Positions 1 to 8,495 are shown, counted from the stretch's first letter. The stretch: 42,919 nucleotides of DNA from Phaeodactylibacter sp. (GCA_024102975.1 JAGFJD010000072.1:1-42919), one strand, 5' to 3'. Numbers and translations: made by a program. The notes: generated by a model from the sequence alone, not told the origin.

Positions 1-426
1 GAAGTTTACCTCACCGGCATTACCGAATACGGCGTGAGCTGGGAAGGCCTGGCCAGCGGAAAGGAAGCCCCTCCTCCCCACGGCGCCCGCTTCGATATCG
101 CCTTTGAAGGAAGGATCTTCGGGGAAAAGGTCAACGGCCAGGTCAGGGGCATCGACTACCTGGAGGTGAGGGCCGACGGCAAATTTATCCTTACCCTGCA
201 CGGAACCATCACCACAGACGACGGCGCCGTCATTTCCCTGGAGGAAAAAGGCACTATGGCCATAAAACCGAACGGCGACGGGCAGCTGTACCTGACGATG
301 AACTTCTCCACCGCTCATCCCGAATACCAGTGGCTCAACGACAAACAGGTGTGGGGCACGGGCATCTCCTTCCTGAGCGAAGGGGAAGGCCGGGTGGCCA
401 TCTCCGGTTTCGGGCCATCAGCCTGA
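1..426 (+). CDS. DUF3237-like protein, 5' truncated by the window edge
   Basis: The frame is open from base 1, so the gene starts left of the window; a GTG at 34 is an unlikely start because in-frame coding text (EVYLTGITEYG) precedes it. The visible 141 residues hold an all-beta pattern with a FAFEG-like strand (FDIAFEGRIFG), a GIDYLEVRADGK segment and an ITTDDGA turn, followed by WLNDKQVWGTG. This order resembles the DUF3237 family of small beta-barrel proteins of unknown function. There is no membrane segment in the visible part. It ends 81 bases before the cupin gene on the same strand and may be cotranscribed with it. The family call rests on remembered pattern only; the function is unknown. 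Confidence 0.6.
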   Translation, partial: EVYLTGITEYGVSWEGLASGKEAPPPHGARFDIAFEGRIFGEKVNGQVRGIDYLEVRADGKFILTLHGTITTDDGAVISLEEKGTMAIKPNGDGQLYLTMNFSTAHPEYQWLNDKQVWGTGISFLSEGEGRVAISGFGPSA

Positions 427-507
427 TGAGGGCCGCGACGGGACTGGAAGTGTACGATGTACGAAGCCATCAACCATTTATTTCATCCACTAAAAACAAC
501 AAAAAAA

Positions 508-930
508 ATGATCACCACAGACCTGAATAAACTGGAACTGACCGAATTTATCGCGAAGGACAATCCTGGCCAACGGTGTAAGGCCACCTTCCCCCTGCTG
601 GGCGCTCATGGCACACAAGACAGCGCCACGGTGTATTTCGAACTGGATCCCGGCGAAGAGCTGGGGACCCACACGGACAGCGCGGAAGAACTGCTGATCA
701 TCCTGGAAGGGGATATAGAAGCGACGGTCGGCATGGAAAAAGCCACTATTTCCAGGAACCAACTGGTGGTAGTCCCCAAAATGGCGCCGCACAATTTCCG
801 CAATGTCGGCAAGGGCAGGGCCAGAGTCCTCGGTTTCTTTGGGGGCGCCAACAACATCGTAGCCACTTTCGACCAAACCTGGTGGCCTACGGGCTCTAAC
901 CGGGTGGATACGGCTGCAATGAATGAATGA
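508..930 (+). CDS. Cupin-domain protein
   Basis: A 140-residue single-domain cupin, probably cytoplasmic. The ATG at 508 follows an A-rich stretch and is preferred over the in-frame ATG at 457, which would add 17 residues unlike the family. The two cupin motifs are visible: motif 1 around PGEELGTHTDSAEELLIILEG (residues about 46-66, with His and Glu ligands) and motif 2 around PKMAPHNFRNVG. Such cupins bind a metal and act as sugar- or small-molecule-binding proteins or dioxygenases; the substrate cannot be read here. The C-terminus ends inside an AATG repeat tract. A hairpin at 967-998 follows. Family call firm, function open. Confidence 0.85.
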   Translation: MITTDLNKLELTEFIAKDNPGQRCKATFPLLGAHGTQDSATVYFELDPGEELGTHTDSAEELLIILEGDIEATVGMEKATISRNQLVVVPKMAPHNFRNVGKGRARVLGFFGGANNIVATFDQTWWPTGSNRVDTAAMNE

Positions 931-939
931 ATGAATGAA
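918..939 (+). repeat. AATG tetranucleotide tract over the cupin stop codon
   Basis: Five tandem AATG copies plus AA. The cupin stop TGA (928-930) lies inside the tract. Any frame through AATG repeats meets TGA, so copy-number change would alter only the last few residues and would not cause readthrough. Confidence 0.9.
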
Positions 940-966
940 CAGCAACCGTTTCCAATTTCTGAAAAA

Positions 967-998
967 CACGGATTTGACCTTTTGAGGCTAAATCCGTG
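967..998 (+). terminator. Hairpin downstream of the cupin gene
   Basis: Perfect 9-base arms CACGGATTT (967-975) and AAATCCGTG (990-998) with a 14-base loop, followed by AAATTTTCC. It lies 37 bases after the cupin stop. The T-run is weak, so intrinsic termination is likely but not certain. Confidence 0.5.
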
Positions 999-1208
999 AA
1001 ATTTTCCTGAGCCGCAGGGCTGCATTCTGCAGGCAACGCCGGCGTATTTCCCTGTAGGGAGGGGAGCATTTCTCATCGCGAATTGAAAAATTTGTTCTCT
1101 TCTGCTTCTCATCCACAGCATGGATTTCCCAACCGCTAACAAAAACCGGCAGTTTGCGCATCACGTGCCTCTTTTCCTCTGCGATCGTCGTATTTTAGGC
1201 AAAAAAGC

Positions 1209-2033
1209 ATGAGTGTCCTCATCAAAGAATACCTTCCCTCTCCTTCGCTCCGGCCTTATGTGGAACTATTCTGGGAAGGGCAGTTCAACACGGTTAACGC
1301 TCAACTGCTGGCACAGAAAGTGCTGCCCAACGGCTACCTGGAAGCCATCATCCACCTGTCGGACCTCCACTGCGAGCTGCCTGGCGGCGGCGCCTACACC
1401 CCGTCTTCCGACTATACGCTGATCGGCTTGTTCGCCCGGCCTTATGAGGTGCGTTTTAAAGGGCTGGTCCGGGTATTCGGCATCCGGTTCAAGCCGGAAG
1501 GGCTGTTGCCGGCCCTGGGCGTGCCGGCAGCCGAGGCCAGGGATGGCTTTATCGATATGGAAGCGTTCACGGGCCGCCCATTCCGGGAATTGTGCTCCCG
1601 GCTCCGGGCCGCCGGGAACCCGCCGGAACGGATCGCCCTGACCGAAGCCTTCCTGCAGAAAAAACTGGAGCGCCATGCTTCCGAATTGTATTACCTGAAC
1701 CGCGCTGCCGAAATGATCCGCCGCCGGAAAGGCGTCGTCTCCCTGGACGAACTGGGGGCAAGCGCCTACATCAGCCCCCGCCAACTGGAGCGGGAATTCA
1801 AACAAAAGATCGGCATGACGCCAAAGCAGTACATGCGCCTGGCCCGCCTGAACGAAGCCAACCGCCTGCTGGAAAGGAACAACTCCCTGGGCCTGGCCGA
1901 TATCGCTTACGAAACGGGATACGCCGACCAGGCCCACTTCATCCGCGATTTCAAACACTTTACAGGGGAAAAGCCGACCGTTTTCCTGCGGGAAAAGGAT
2001 AGATTTATCGTTAATCCTAATATGGTGGGGTAA
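1209..2033 (+). CDS. AraC-family transcriptional regulator with DUF6597-like N-terminus
   Basis: A 274-residue regulator. Residues about 1-110 (IKEYLPSPSLRPYVELFWEG) match the DUF6597 N-terminal domain common in Bacteroidota AraC proteins. Residues about 160-262 form the double helix-turn-helix: DELGASAYISPRQLEREFKQ is the first HTH, and LADIAYETGYADQAHFIRDF the second, followed by the conserved Phe/Lys-Pro region (FTGEKPTVF). It should bind DNA as a one-component regulator; the effector and targets are not visible. The start ATG follows GGCAAAAAAGC, and TATTTTAG (1191-1198) is a near match to the Bacteroidota -7 box. It is convergent with the VWA gene. The upstream region 931-1208 holds only the hairpin and this possible promoter. 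Confidence 0.9.
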   Translation: MSVLIKEYLPSPSLRPYVELFWEGQFNTVNAQLLAQKVLPNGYLEAIIHLSDLHCELPGGGAYTPSSDYTLIGLFARPYEVRFKGLVRVFGIRFKPEGLLPALGVPAAEARDGFIDMEAFTGRPFRELCSRLRAAGNPPERIALTEAFLQKKLERHASELYYLNRAAEMIRRRKGVVSLDELGASAYISPRQLEREFKQKIGMTPKQYMRLARLNEANRLLERNNSLGLADIAYETGYADQAHFIRDFKHFTGEKPTVFLREKDRFIVNPNMVG

Positions 2034-2091
2034 ACATTCAACAATATTACAATCCCTCAAACCCTGCTATAGCCAACAATATAACAATCTC

Positions 2092-3195
2092 CTACCTCCG
2101 GTGCCGCTTCCCCTTATTGTTCTTATAGTCCATGAAGATATACTCCCCCAGCCCCTGCAGGCTGCTGTAAAAAGCCTTGCCGTTGTTCGCTTTGGTAAAC
2201 TGGTCGACAAAGCGCATCAGGTAGGGGTCGCGGGCGATCATGAAGGTGGTGATGGGAATGTCGAGCTTGCGGCACCGCTGAGCCAGGGTGAGGGTGCGGT
2301 TGACGATCTTGCGGTCCAGCCCGAAGCTGTTCTTATAGTAGCGTTTGCCCTTTTTCATGCAGGTCGGCTTGCCGTCCGTGATCATGAAAATCTGTTTGTT
2401 GGGGTTGCGGCGGCGGCGCAGCAGGTCCATCGACAGTTCCAGCCCGGCGATGGTATTGGTGTGATAGGGGCCGACCTGCAGGTAGGGCAGGTTTTTGATC
2501 TCGATTTGCCAGGCGTCGTTGCCGAAGACGATGATATCGAGGGTATCTTTGGGGTAGCGGGTGGTGATCAGCTCAGCCAGGGCCATGGCTACTTTCTTGG
2601 CCGGCGTGATGCGGTCTTCCCCATAGAGGATCATCGAGTGGGAGATATCGATCATGAGCACGGTGCTCATCTGCGCCTGATAGTAAGTTTCCTGTACTTC
2701 CAGGTCTTCCTGGGTGAGGCGGAAGTCGTCGATGCCGTGGTTGATCTGGGCGTTGCGCAGGGAGTCGGACACGGCGAGCTGGTCGAGCCGGTCGCCGAAC
2801 TCGTAAGGGCGGAGGTCGGAAGTGGGTTCGTCCCCTCCCCCGCCGTAACGGGTATTGTGGTTGCCTCGGCGGGATTTTTTGAGCTGCCCGAAAACGTCTT
2901 CCAGCGCCTTCTGCCGGATGGCGATCTCCATTTTGGAGGTGGGCACGAAATTGGGGTTGCCCTGCCCTTCTTCCTGGATGTAGCCCTTGTCGATGAGGTC
3001 CTGGATGAAATCGGCCATCCCGTACTCTTCATTGGTCAGGCCGTATTCCTTATCCAGCTCGGTGAGCCAGGAAAGCGCTTCGCTGATGTCTCCGGATGTG
3101 TAAACGAGCAGCTCCTGAAAAAGCTTCAGCAACTGGTCGAAAACAGACCCTTCTCCTTTTCCCGGAACAAATTCTGAAAATTTCCAACCGATCAT
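2092..3195 (-). CDS. VWA-domain protein (MoxR/magnesium-chelatase-associated type)
   Basis: A 367-residue soluble protein. The C-terminal half is a von Willebrand A fold with an intact MIDAS metal site: DISHS at residues 183-187 (DxSxS), and a later IFMITDGKPT strand carrying the conserved Asp. The N-terminal half is helical with a short Gly-rich linker (RYGGGGDEP) near 116-124. This type is usually paired with a MoxR- or ChlI-like AAA+ ATPase and thought to work as its adaptor in protein remodelling; no such ATPase lies next to it in this window. The neighbour upstream on the same strand is the peroxiredoxin-like gene (56 bases away). The family call is secure; its role is inferred from relatives. 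Confidence 0.85.
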   Translation of the reverse strand: MIGWKFSEFVPGKGEGSVFDQLLKLFQELLVYTSGDISEALSWLTELDKEYGLTNEEYGMADFIQDLIDKGYIQEEGQGNPNFVPTSKMEIAIRQKALEDVFGQLKKSRRGNHNTRYGGGGDEPTSDLRPYEFGDRLDQLAVSDSLRNAQINHGIDDFRLTQEDLEVQETYYQAQMSTVLMIDISHSMILYGEDRITPAKKVAMALAELITTRYPKDTLDIIVFGNDAWQIEIKNLPYLQVGPYHTNTIAGLELSMDLLRRRRNPNKQIFMITDGKPTCMKKGKRYYKNSFGLDRKIVNRTLTLAQRCRKLDIPITTFMIARDPYLMRFVDQFTKANNGKAFYSSLQGLGEYIFMDYKNNKGKRHRR

Positions 3196-3250
3196 GCTTG
3201 CGAATCTTTTTTTGCCCTTTTAATCACTTCCCCCTCTCCCCATCTCCCCT

Positions 3251-3793
3251 CTACTCCTCCAGCGCACAACACTTCATCAGGTCCAGATAGTCGGGCCGGT
3301 CGGAGGCCAGCTTGTGGATAAAGCTGTCTTTCACCTCCCCGTCCTGAATGGCGAAAACGCCGGGCATCTGGAATCCGTCGCCCAGTTGGGGGCCGACGCC
3401 ATGGCCGGCCACTACGCCGGCGGAAAACCCCCGGATCCAGGAAGAAAGGCCGAACAGTTGGGTGAAGTTGCCCTTCACCAGGCCAAATGCCGCATAGAAC
3501 TTGCATTCCGGATCGCTGATGTGGAGCGAGCCTTCCAGGCCATAGCGGGTAAAATACCGCTCGGCAATGTCATCGGAGGCCATATGGACGAAGATAATCC
3601 GGGATCCCTGCTCTTCGATCCGGCTGCGCTGCCTGGATATGTCAGACAAAGCTTCCCGGCAGAAGGTGCATCCGAAGTGGCGCAAAAAGACCAGAAGGAC
3701 CGGCTGCCGGAGAGAATAATCGAAGAGCGTTTCGCCGGTGTTCATGACCATCCGGCTCAACAGTTTCTCATCTAATTTCTTAGCCTCGACCAT
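3251..3793 (-). CDS. Peroxiredoxin-like (AhpC/TSA_2) protein
   Basis: A 180-residue thioredoxin-fold protein starting at MVEAKKLDEKLL (ATG at 3793); an in-frame ATG at 3823 would add ten residues without support. The redox centre is RHFGCTFCREA, a CxxC motif following the strand LLVFLR. Later parts (SDPECKFYAAFGL; MPGVFAIQDGEV, a cis-Pro-type segment) fit the AhpC-TSA_2 / PRXL2 group of peroxiredoxin-like proteins. It probably reduces peroxides or acts as a thiol oxidoreductase in the cytoplasm; the substrate is not known. The C-terminus ends MKCCALEE with a further vicinal Cys pair that could serve as resolving thiols (inference). It lies between mdh and the VWA gene on the same strand. Confidence 0.8.
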   Translation of the reverse strand: MVEAKKLDEKLLSRMVMNTGETLFDYSLRQPVLLVFLRHFGCTFCREALSDISRQRSRIEEQGSRIIFVHMASDDIAERYFTRYGLEGSLHISDPECKFYAAFGLVKGNFTQLFGLSSWIRGFSAGVVAGHGVGPQLGDGFQMPGVFAIQDGEVKDSFIHKLASDRPDYLDLMKCCALEE

Positions 3794-3863
3794 GTGGGTA
3801 CGAATTTTTGAGGATATACACACTCCAACAAATCGGATGCCGGAAAGTTGCAGGGGGGGAGGT

Positions 3864-3947
3864 ATGGGTTCATTGTTTCATGGGTTCACCGGCCCATGCC
3901 CCCATGCACCCATGCACCCATGAAACAATAAACCAGTGAACCCATGT
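3864..3947. repeat. Inverted-repeat cluster behind mdh
   Basis: The left arm (ATGGGTTCATTGTTTCATGG, 3864-3883) is matched in reverse complement by 3918-3945, with an 8-base insertion between the ATGGGTTCA and TTGTTTCATGG parts. Between the arms lie tandem CATGCACC units (about 3900-3919). It lies just downstream of the mdh stop (minus strand) and could end the mdh transcript, but it has no clear T-run. It may instead be a mobile or slippage-made intergenic repeat. Confidence 0.6.
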
Positions 3948-3960
3948 CCCCGTACCCCCT

Positions 3961-4893
3961 CTAAACCGCCATATTATCGTACACCTCCATCACGGCGCGG
4001 ACGTGTTCGGCGGAATCTTTCAGCAGTTTCATTTCATCGCTGTTCAGTTTCAGCTCCAGCGTCTGCACGATGCCTTTAGCGCCCAGTTTTACCGGAACGC
4101 CCAGGAAGATGTCTTTCATGCCATACTCTCCGTTGAGCAGGGCGCAGCAGGGGAAGATGCGGTTTTCATCGCGGACGATGGCTTCCACCATCTGGGCAGC
4201 GGCGGCGCCGGGGGCGTACCAGGCGGATGTGCCCATCAGCTTCACCAGTTCGCCTCCCCCCATTTTGGTGCGTTCGACGATAGCGTCCAGCTTATCGCTG
4301 TCGATCATCTCGGTCACCGGGATGCCGGAGACCGTCGTGTAACGGGGCAGCGGCACCATGGTATCTCCGTGCCCGCCCATGAGCACCGCCTGTATGTCCT
4401 TGGGGGAAACCTGCAGGGCTTCGGCCAGGAAGGCCCGGTAGCGCGCCGTATCGAGGATGCCCGCCATGCCGAAAATCCGGGAAGAATCCAGCCCGGAAGC
4501 TTTGTAGGCCGCGTAGGTCATCACATCCAGCGGGTTGGAAACGACGATGATGATCGGGTTGTCGGAATGTTCCATGATGGACTTTGTCACCATGTTGACG
4601 ATCTTGGCGTTGGTGGAGATCAGGTCGTCCCGGCTCATTCCAGGCTTGCGGGGCACGCCGGCGGTGATGACGACGATATCGGAGCCGGCGGTTTCTTTGT
4701 AATCTTCGGTCCCCGTGAGGTGAGTGCTGTAATAATCGATGGGGGCCTGCTGCCAGCTGTCCAGGGCTTTGCCCCGGGCCAGGTCGCCCTGAATATCGAG
4801 GAGGACGACTTCTTTTACCAGGTCTTTGTGAGCCAGGACATTTGCGCAGGTAGCGCCAACATTACCGGCACCAACAACAGTTACTTTACTCAT
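3961..4893 (-). CDS. mdh: Malate dehydrogenase (NAD-dependent, LDH-like type)
   Basis: A 310-residue enzyme of the TCA cycle that interconverts malate and oxaloacetate with NAD. The Rossmann loop is GAGNVGA (8-14), with Asp33 at the end of strand 2 indicating NAD rather than NADP. Substrate arginines Arg82 and Arg88 are in GVPRKPGMSRDD, Asn120 is in SNPLDV, Asp148 and Arg151 are in ILDTARYR, and the catalytic His175 is in GGHGDTM. Arg82 rather than Gln marks it as malate- and not lactate-specific. The length is typical of LDH-like MDH. The start ATG at 4893 directly precedes MSKVTVVGAG. It is monocistronic or leads the peroxiredoxin and VWA genes downstream. Nothing is unusual in it. Confidence 0.97.
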   Translation of the reverse strand: MSKVTVVGAGNVGATCANVLAHKDLVKEVVLLDIQGDLARGKALDSWQQAPIDYYSTHLTGTEDYKETAGSDIVVITAGVPRKPGMSRDDLISTNAKIVNMVTKSIMEHSDNPIIIVVSNPLDVMTYAAYKASGLDSSRIFGMAGILDTARYRAFLAEALQVSPKDIQAVLMGGHGDTMVPLPRYTTVSGIPVTEMIDSDKLDAIVERTKMGGGELVKLMGTSAWYAPGAAAAQMVEAIVRDENRIFPCCALLNGEYGMKDIFLGVPVKLGAKGIVQTLELKLNSDEMKLLKDSAEHVRAVMEVYDNMAV

Positions 4894-5365
4894 GATATTT
4901 TCGTTTTATGTTATTTTACTATCTTTGCTCAACCTTTTTGGGGCTTCTGCTGTCTACTTTTCGGATTACCCATTTGAATCTAACCTCCCTTCAGCCGGAC
5001 ACCCTTTAAAATTCGGTGCAAAGCTAGTTAATTTTGGCATCATTCTAAAACGACCGGAACACTCCTGAGGGAAAACGGCAGGCTGGGCGCAGATGCGACG
5101 CTTTATCTCCCAGCTGACCAAATATTAGGCAATATTTTATCCGTCGGCCCCATTCATTTTTGTTATTTTTGCAGGGTCAAAGATGGAAAATCGGACAGGA
5201 TTAACAGGATTAACAAGATAGTGGTATTTCCTTGCGGAAATATCCGGAACAGAGTCAATTTCACAACAAAAATCATTTTATAACGCCTGAATGCCTGAGC
5301 GCCTGCAGCTGCCTGGCTGCTTCCGCCGGGCCCGGGCATTCATCGATCAAACGCATTATTTCAGC
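4894..5365. other. Intergenic region between mdh and the first protease
   Basis: A 472-base divergent gap that must hold the mdh promoter (minus strand) and the protease promoter (plus strand). It contains an exact TATCTTTG box on the plus strand at 4920-4927 and TATTTTTG at 5164-5171. It also has a directly repeated segment at 5195-5215 (two ACAGGATTA / ACAAGATA-type units), and a small imperfect hairpin at about 5222-5246 (GGTATTTCC / GGAAATATCC). No RNA gene or ORF of quality is seen. Confidence 0.6.
5164..5171 (+). promoter_or_regulatory. Candidate -7 box for the first protease gene
   Basis: TATTTTTG matches the Bacteroidota -7 consensus TAnnTTTG. A clear -33 TTG element at the usual distance is not seen. 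If used, the leader would be about 190 bases long. Confidence 0.4.
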
Positions 5366-6859
5366 ATGAAAAGAATTGTCACTTTCCTGGCCTTCGCCCT
5401 GTTTACCGGCCTGGGCGCCTACGCACAGCAAACCCTGCAGGATTTCTGCGGCACACCGCCCCACAAGTCCGAATGGCTGGAACGGTACCAGCAAAACCCG
5501 CAGGTGATCAACCGTTCGATGTTGGACACTATTTACGTGCCGGTAACTTTCCACATCGTCGGCAAGAACGACGGCACCGGCTATATTTCATACAACCGCC
5601 TGATGGACGGCTTCTGCTTCCTCAATGAAGTGTTTGCCCAGGCCGCTATCCAGTTTTACGTCAAAGGGGACATCCGCTTCATCAACAATAGCAGTTACTA
5701 CGACCACAACAATTCCACCGGCGGACAGATGATGGCCGCCAACAATGTGCCTAATACAGTGAACTTCTATATTGTAAACGACCCCAATGGCGCATTGGGG
5801 TACTATTCCCCAACCCGCGACGCCGTGGCCCTGGCCAAAGGCTCCCTGACGTCCGGCGACTATACCTGGCCACACGAAGCCGGCCATTACCTCTCCCTGC
5901 CGCACACCTTCTATGGCTGGGAAACAACGGATTATAACTACGACAACCCAACACCCAATACGGTGACCTGGGGGGGGGTCACCCGCCTGGTCGAAAAAGT
6001 GAACGGCAGCAACTGCGTCTTCGCCGGCGACGGTTTCTGCGACACCTCTCCGGATTACCTCAACTTCCGCTGGAACTGCAACGGCGACGTCGAGAGCCCG
6101 CAAATCCAGAAAGACCAGGAAGGCGTGGATTTCCGTTCGGACGGCACTTTGATCATGGGCTATGCGCTGGACGGGTGCGTCACCCGCTTCACCGAAGGCC
6201 AGATCGGCGCCATGCGCGCCAACCTGCAGCAAATACGCCCCGGCCACCTCACCAACCAGAACCCCGGCCTGCCGGTCGCCTCCAATGAACTGACGCCGAT
6301 CTTCCCCGCCGAAGGGCAGGCCGTACTGAATGGCGAACCGTTCACGCTGGAATGGGAAGCCATCCCCAACGCAGAAATGTACTTCGTGGATGTTTCCCTG
6401 ATCTCCACTTTCGCATTTATCAATAAGACTTTCGTCACTACCACCAACTCTGTTGACATAGCAGGCGACGACCTGAACCCGGACAGGAAGTACTTCTGGC
6501 GCATCCGCCCCTTCAACCGGTATGACGCCTGCGTGAGCAATTCCGACGTACACAGCTTCGAACTGGCGGAGACCATTTCTTCTGCCAACGACCGGGAGAC
6601 GGTGCAGGGCCTGCGCCTCTATCCCAACCCGGCAAAGGAAAACCAGGAGGTGGTGCTGGAGTTCGCCTCCGAAAAGGCAGGCAACGCCACCATCAGCATA
6701 CTTAGCATCACCGGCCAGGCCCTGAACAGCCGCCGCCTCGACGTGGCTGCTGGCGCCAACCGGGCCAACCTCTCCGTCGACGGGCTGCCCAGGGGGCTCT
6801 ACCTGGTGCGCATCGACGCCAACGGCGGAGCAAACTACCGAAAGCTGCTTGTGCAATAG
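5366..6859 (+). CDS. Secreted zinc metalloprotease (M43-like) with T9SS sorting domain, copy 1
   Basis: A 497-residue exported protein; the ATG at 5366 gives a typical signal peptide (MKRIVTFLAFALFTGLGAYA, residues 1-20). The catalytic domain carries HEAGHYLSLPH (His170, Glu171, His174, His180), an HExxHxxxxxH metzincin site. LIMGYALDGC downstream is the likely Met-turn, and four or more Cys suggest disulfides (NGSNCVFAGDGFCDT). The domain resembles cytophagalysin/pappalysin M43 enzymes. Residues about 325-425 form a fibronectin-III-like domain (FTLEWEAIPNAEMYFV), and the end (RLYPNPAKENQEV ... RKLLVQ) is a type A T9SS C-terminal sorting domain. The usual metzincin Gly between the second and third His is Ser. 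It heads a tandem array of three paralogues. Target protein unknown. Confidence 0.88.
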   Translation: MKRIVTFLAFALFTGLGAYAQQTLQDFCGTPPHKSEWLERYQQNPQVINRSMLDTIYVPVTFHIVGKNDGTGYISYNRLMDGFCFLNEVFAQAAIQFYVKGDIRFINNSSYYDHNNSTGGQMMAANNVPNTVNFYIVNDPNGALGYYSPTRDAVALAKGSLTSGDYTWPHEAGHYLSLPHTFYGWETTDYNYDNPTPNTVTWGGVTRLVEKVNGSNCVFAGDGFCDTSPDYLNFRWNCNGDVESPQIQKDQEGVDFRSDGTLIMGYALDGCVTRFTEGQIGAMRANLQQIRPGHLTNQNPGLPVASNELTPIFPAEGQAVLNGEPFTLEWEAIPNAEMYFVDVSLISTFAFINKTFVTTTNSVDIAGDDLNPDRKYFWRIRPFNRYDACVSNSDVHSFELAETISSANDRETVQGLRLYPNPAKENQEVVLEFASEKAGNATISILSITGQALNSRRLDVAAGANRANLSVDGLPRGLYLVRIDANGGANYRKLLVQ

Positions 6860-6868
6860 GAATGGATT

Positions 6869-6929
6869 GTGTAAATGTGTAAATGTGTAAAAGCCTGGCA
6901 GGCCGGGTCGCACATTTACACTTTTACAC
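6869..6929 (+). terminator. Repeat-built hairpin between protease copies 1 and 2
   Basis: The left arm GTGTAAATGTGTAAATGTG (6869-6887) pairs with CACATTTACACTTTTACAC (6911-6929), with one mismatch. Both arms are tandem TGTAAA-type units. It begins ten bases after the stop codon, so it would form a strong 3' hairpin, though without a T-run. Confidence 0.6.
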
Positions 6930-7022
6930 TTTCGCACTTTTACACCTTTATCCCCTCATAACTACCAATAAACGCTTATTATTCCTAACTTGACCGGGCG
7001 TTTATTTCCGAAAACAACAGTC

Positions 7023-8495
7023 ATGAAAAAACTTCTACTTTTCTCTTTCGCGGCCTTGCTCTTAGCCCTGGCGGCGAACGCCCAGGAACCGGAAGAATAC
7101 TGCGGCACCCCTCCCGGCATCGTCCCCTGGCTGCGGGATTATCAGGACAACCCTTCCGCTTTCCTGCGTTCCAACGAACTGCTGTCCGTCCCCCTGACGA
7201 TCCACATCGTCGGCAGCGACGACGGCAACGGATTCTATCCTATACCGCGGGTATTGGATGCTTTTTGTACGTTGAACAAGGATTTCGAGCCCTCCAACAT
7301 TCAGTTCTTCATCGAGGGCGAATTCAATTACATCGCCAATACGGAATACTACGACCACGATTACGGAGCAGGCTTCGAGATGATGGAACGATATAACGTG
7401 CCTAATACCATCAATTGTTACATCGTGAGCAGCCCGGCGGGCAACTGCGGCTACGCTGTTTATTCCCTGGGCATAGCCCTGAACAAGGGATGCACCACGG
7501 CGGCCGACCATACCTGGGCGCACGAGATCGGCCACTACCTTTCCCTTCCGCATACCTTTTCCGGCTGGGAAGGGACCAGCTTCCAGGATTTCGACCCCAC
7601 GCCCTTTTCGATCAACGGACGCCCGGTGGAACGCGTGGACGGCGTCAACTGCCAGAATGCCGGCGACCGCTTCTGCGATACGCCTCCGGATTACATCAGC
7701 AACCGCTGGCCCTGCCGCTCCGACAATACCAGCAACGCCCTGCTGAAGGATCCCACCGGAGCCGAATTCCGTTCCGACGGCACGCTCATCATGAGCTACT
7801 CCTTCGACGAATGCGCCAGCCGCTTCTCCGAAGGCCAGTCGGACGCCATGCGCGCCAACCTGCTCAATCAACGGAGCAACCTGCTGTACGACCAGTCGCC
7901 CGCCGTTTACCTGGAGAGCGCCAACGTCACCCCCATCACGCCCAGCGAGGGCGCCATCATCACAGATGCCAATTCTGTCCTCCTGGAATGGGAACCTGTC
8001 GCCGGCGCCGACGGTTATGTCGTCCAGCTCAGCCTCCTGTCTACCCTCGGCTTCGAGATCGTCTACCGTAGCTTCCCCACCACAGACACCCGGGTGGAAG
8101 TAACCAGCCTGCTCTCCGACCGGGACTGGCTCTGGCGCGTCCGCCCCTACAACCGGTACGACGGCTGCACCGGATACTCCAATGCCTTTGCCTTCGAGAC
8201 CGGCAATTTTATCAACACCACCCGCGAGCAGGTGGCGCCCACCGATTTCAACATACGGCCCAACCCACAGCGTGCCGGCAACGACCTCACCATCGAGTTC
8301 GACCTGCCGGTGGCGCTCGACCTGAGCCTCAACCTGTACACCATGGCCGGCAAGCGCATCCACGGCATGCAGCTCAATGCGCACTATGGCCTGAACCGAA
8401 TAGAAGTACCTACAGGCCACCTGGAACCGGGCTTGTACCTCATCGGCCTGGAACACGCCCAGGGCAGGCAGTTCCGGAAAATCCTCATCCAGTAA
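7023..8495 (+). CDS. Secreted zinc metalloprotease (M43-like) with T9SS sorting domain, copy 2
   Basis: A 490-residue paralogue of the gene before it. The ATG at 7023 gives signal peptide MKKLLLFSFAALLLALAANA. The mature N-terminus shares the CGTPP-x5-WLRDYQDNP block with copies 1 and 3. The zinc site is HEIGHYLSLPH (His167, Glu168, His171, His177), and IMSYSFDEC is the likely Met-turn. A fibronectin-like domain (LLEWEPVAGADGYVVQ) and a T9SS type A sorting domain (FNIRPNPQRAGNDL ... RKILIQ) follow. It should be exported by Sec to the periplasm and across the outer membrane by T9SS, then anchored or released. The same Ser-for-Gly change is present in the zinc motif. A structured element fills the gap to copy 3, so it is probably transcribed apart from copy 3. 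Confidence 0.88.
   Translation: MKKLLLFSFAALLLALAANAQEPEEYCGTPPGIVPWLRDYQDNPSAFLRSNELLSVPLTIHIVGSDDGNGFYPIPRVLDAFCTLNKDFEPSNIQFFIEGEFNYIANTEYYDHDYGAGFEMMERYNVPNTINCYIVSSPAGNCGYAVYSLGIALNKGCTTAADHTWAHEIGHYLSLPHTFSGWEGTSFQDFDPTPFSINGRPVERVDGVNCQNAGDRFCDTPPDYISNRWPCRSDNTSNALLKDPTGAEFRSDGTLIMSYSFDECASRFSEGQSDAMRANLLNQRSNLLYDQSPAVYLESANVTPITPSEGAIITDANSVLLEWEPVAGADGYVVQLSLLSTLGFEIVYRSFPTTDTRVEVTSLLSDRDWLWRVRPYNRYDGCTGYSNAFAFETGNFINTTREQVAPTDFNIRPNPQRAGNDLTIEFDLPVALDLSLNLYTMAGKRIHGMQLNAHYGLNRIEVPTGHLEPGLYLIGLEHAQGRQFRKILIQ

Noticed and set aside
4920..4927. TATCTTTG as promoter of the first protease
   Set aside because: The box is exact but lies about 440 bases from the start and within 30 bases of the mdh start on the other strand; no -33 partner is seen, so it was not called as a promoter feature.
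5588..8456. Two long antisense frames over the proteases
   Set aside because: Both run exactly opposite to conserved, motif-bearing protease genes and contain no recognisable fold.
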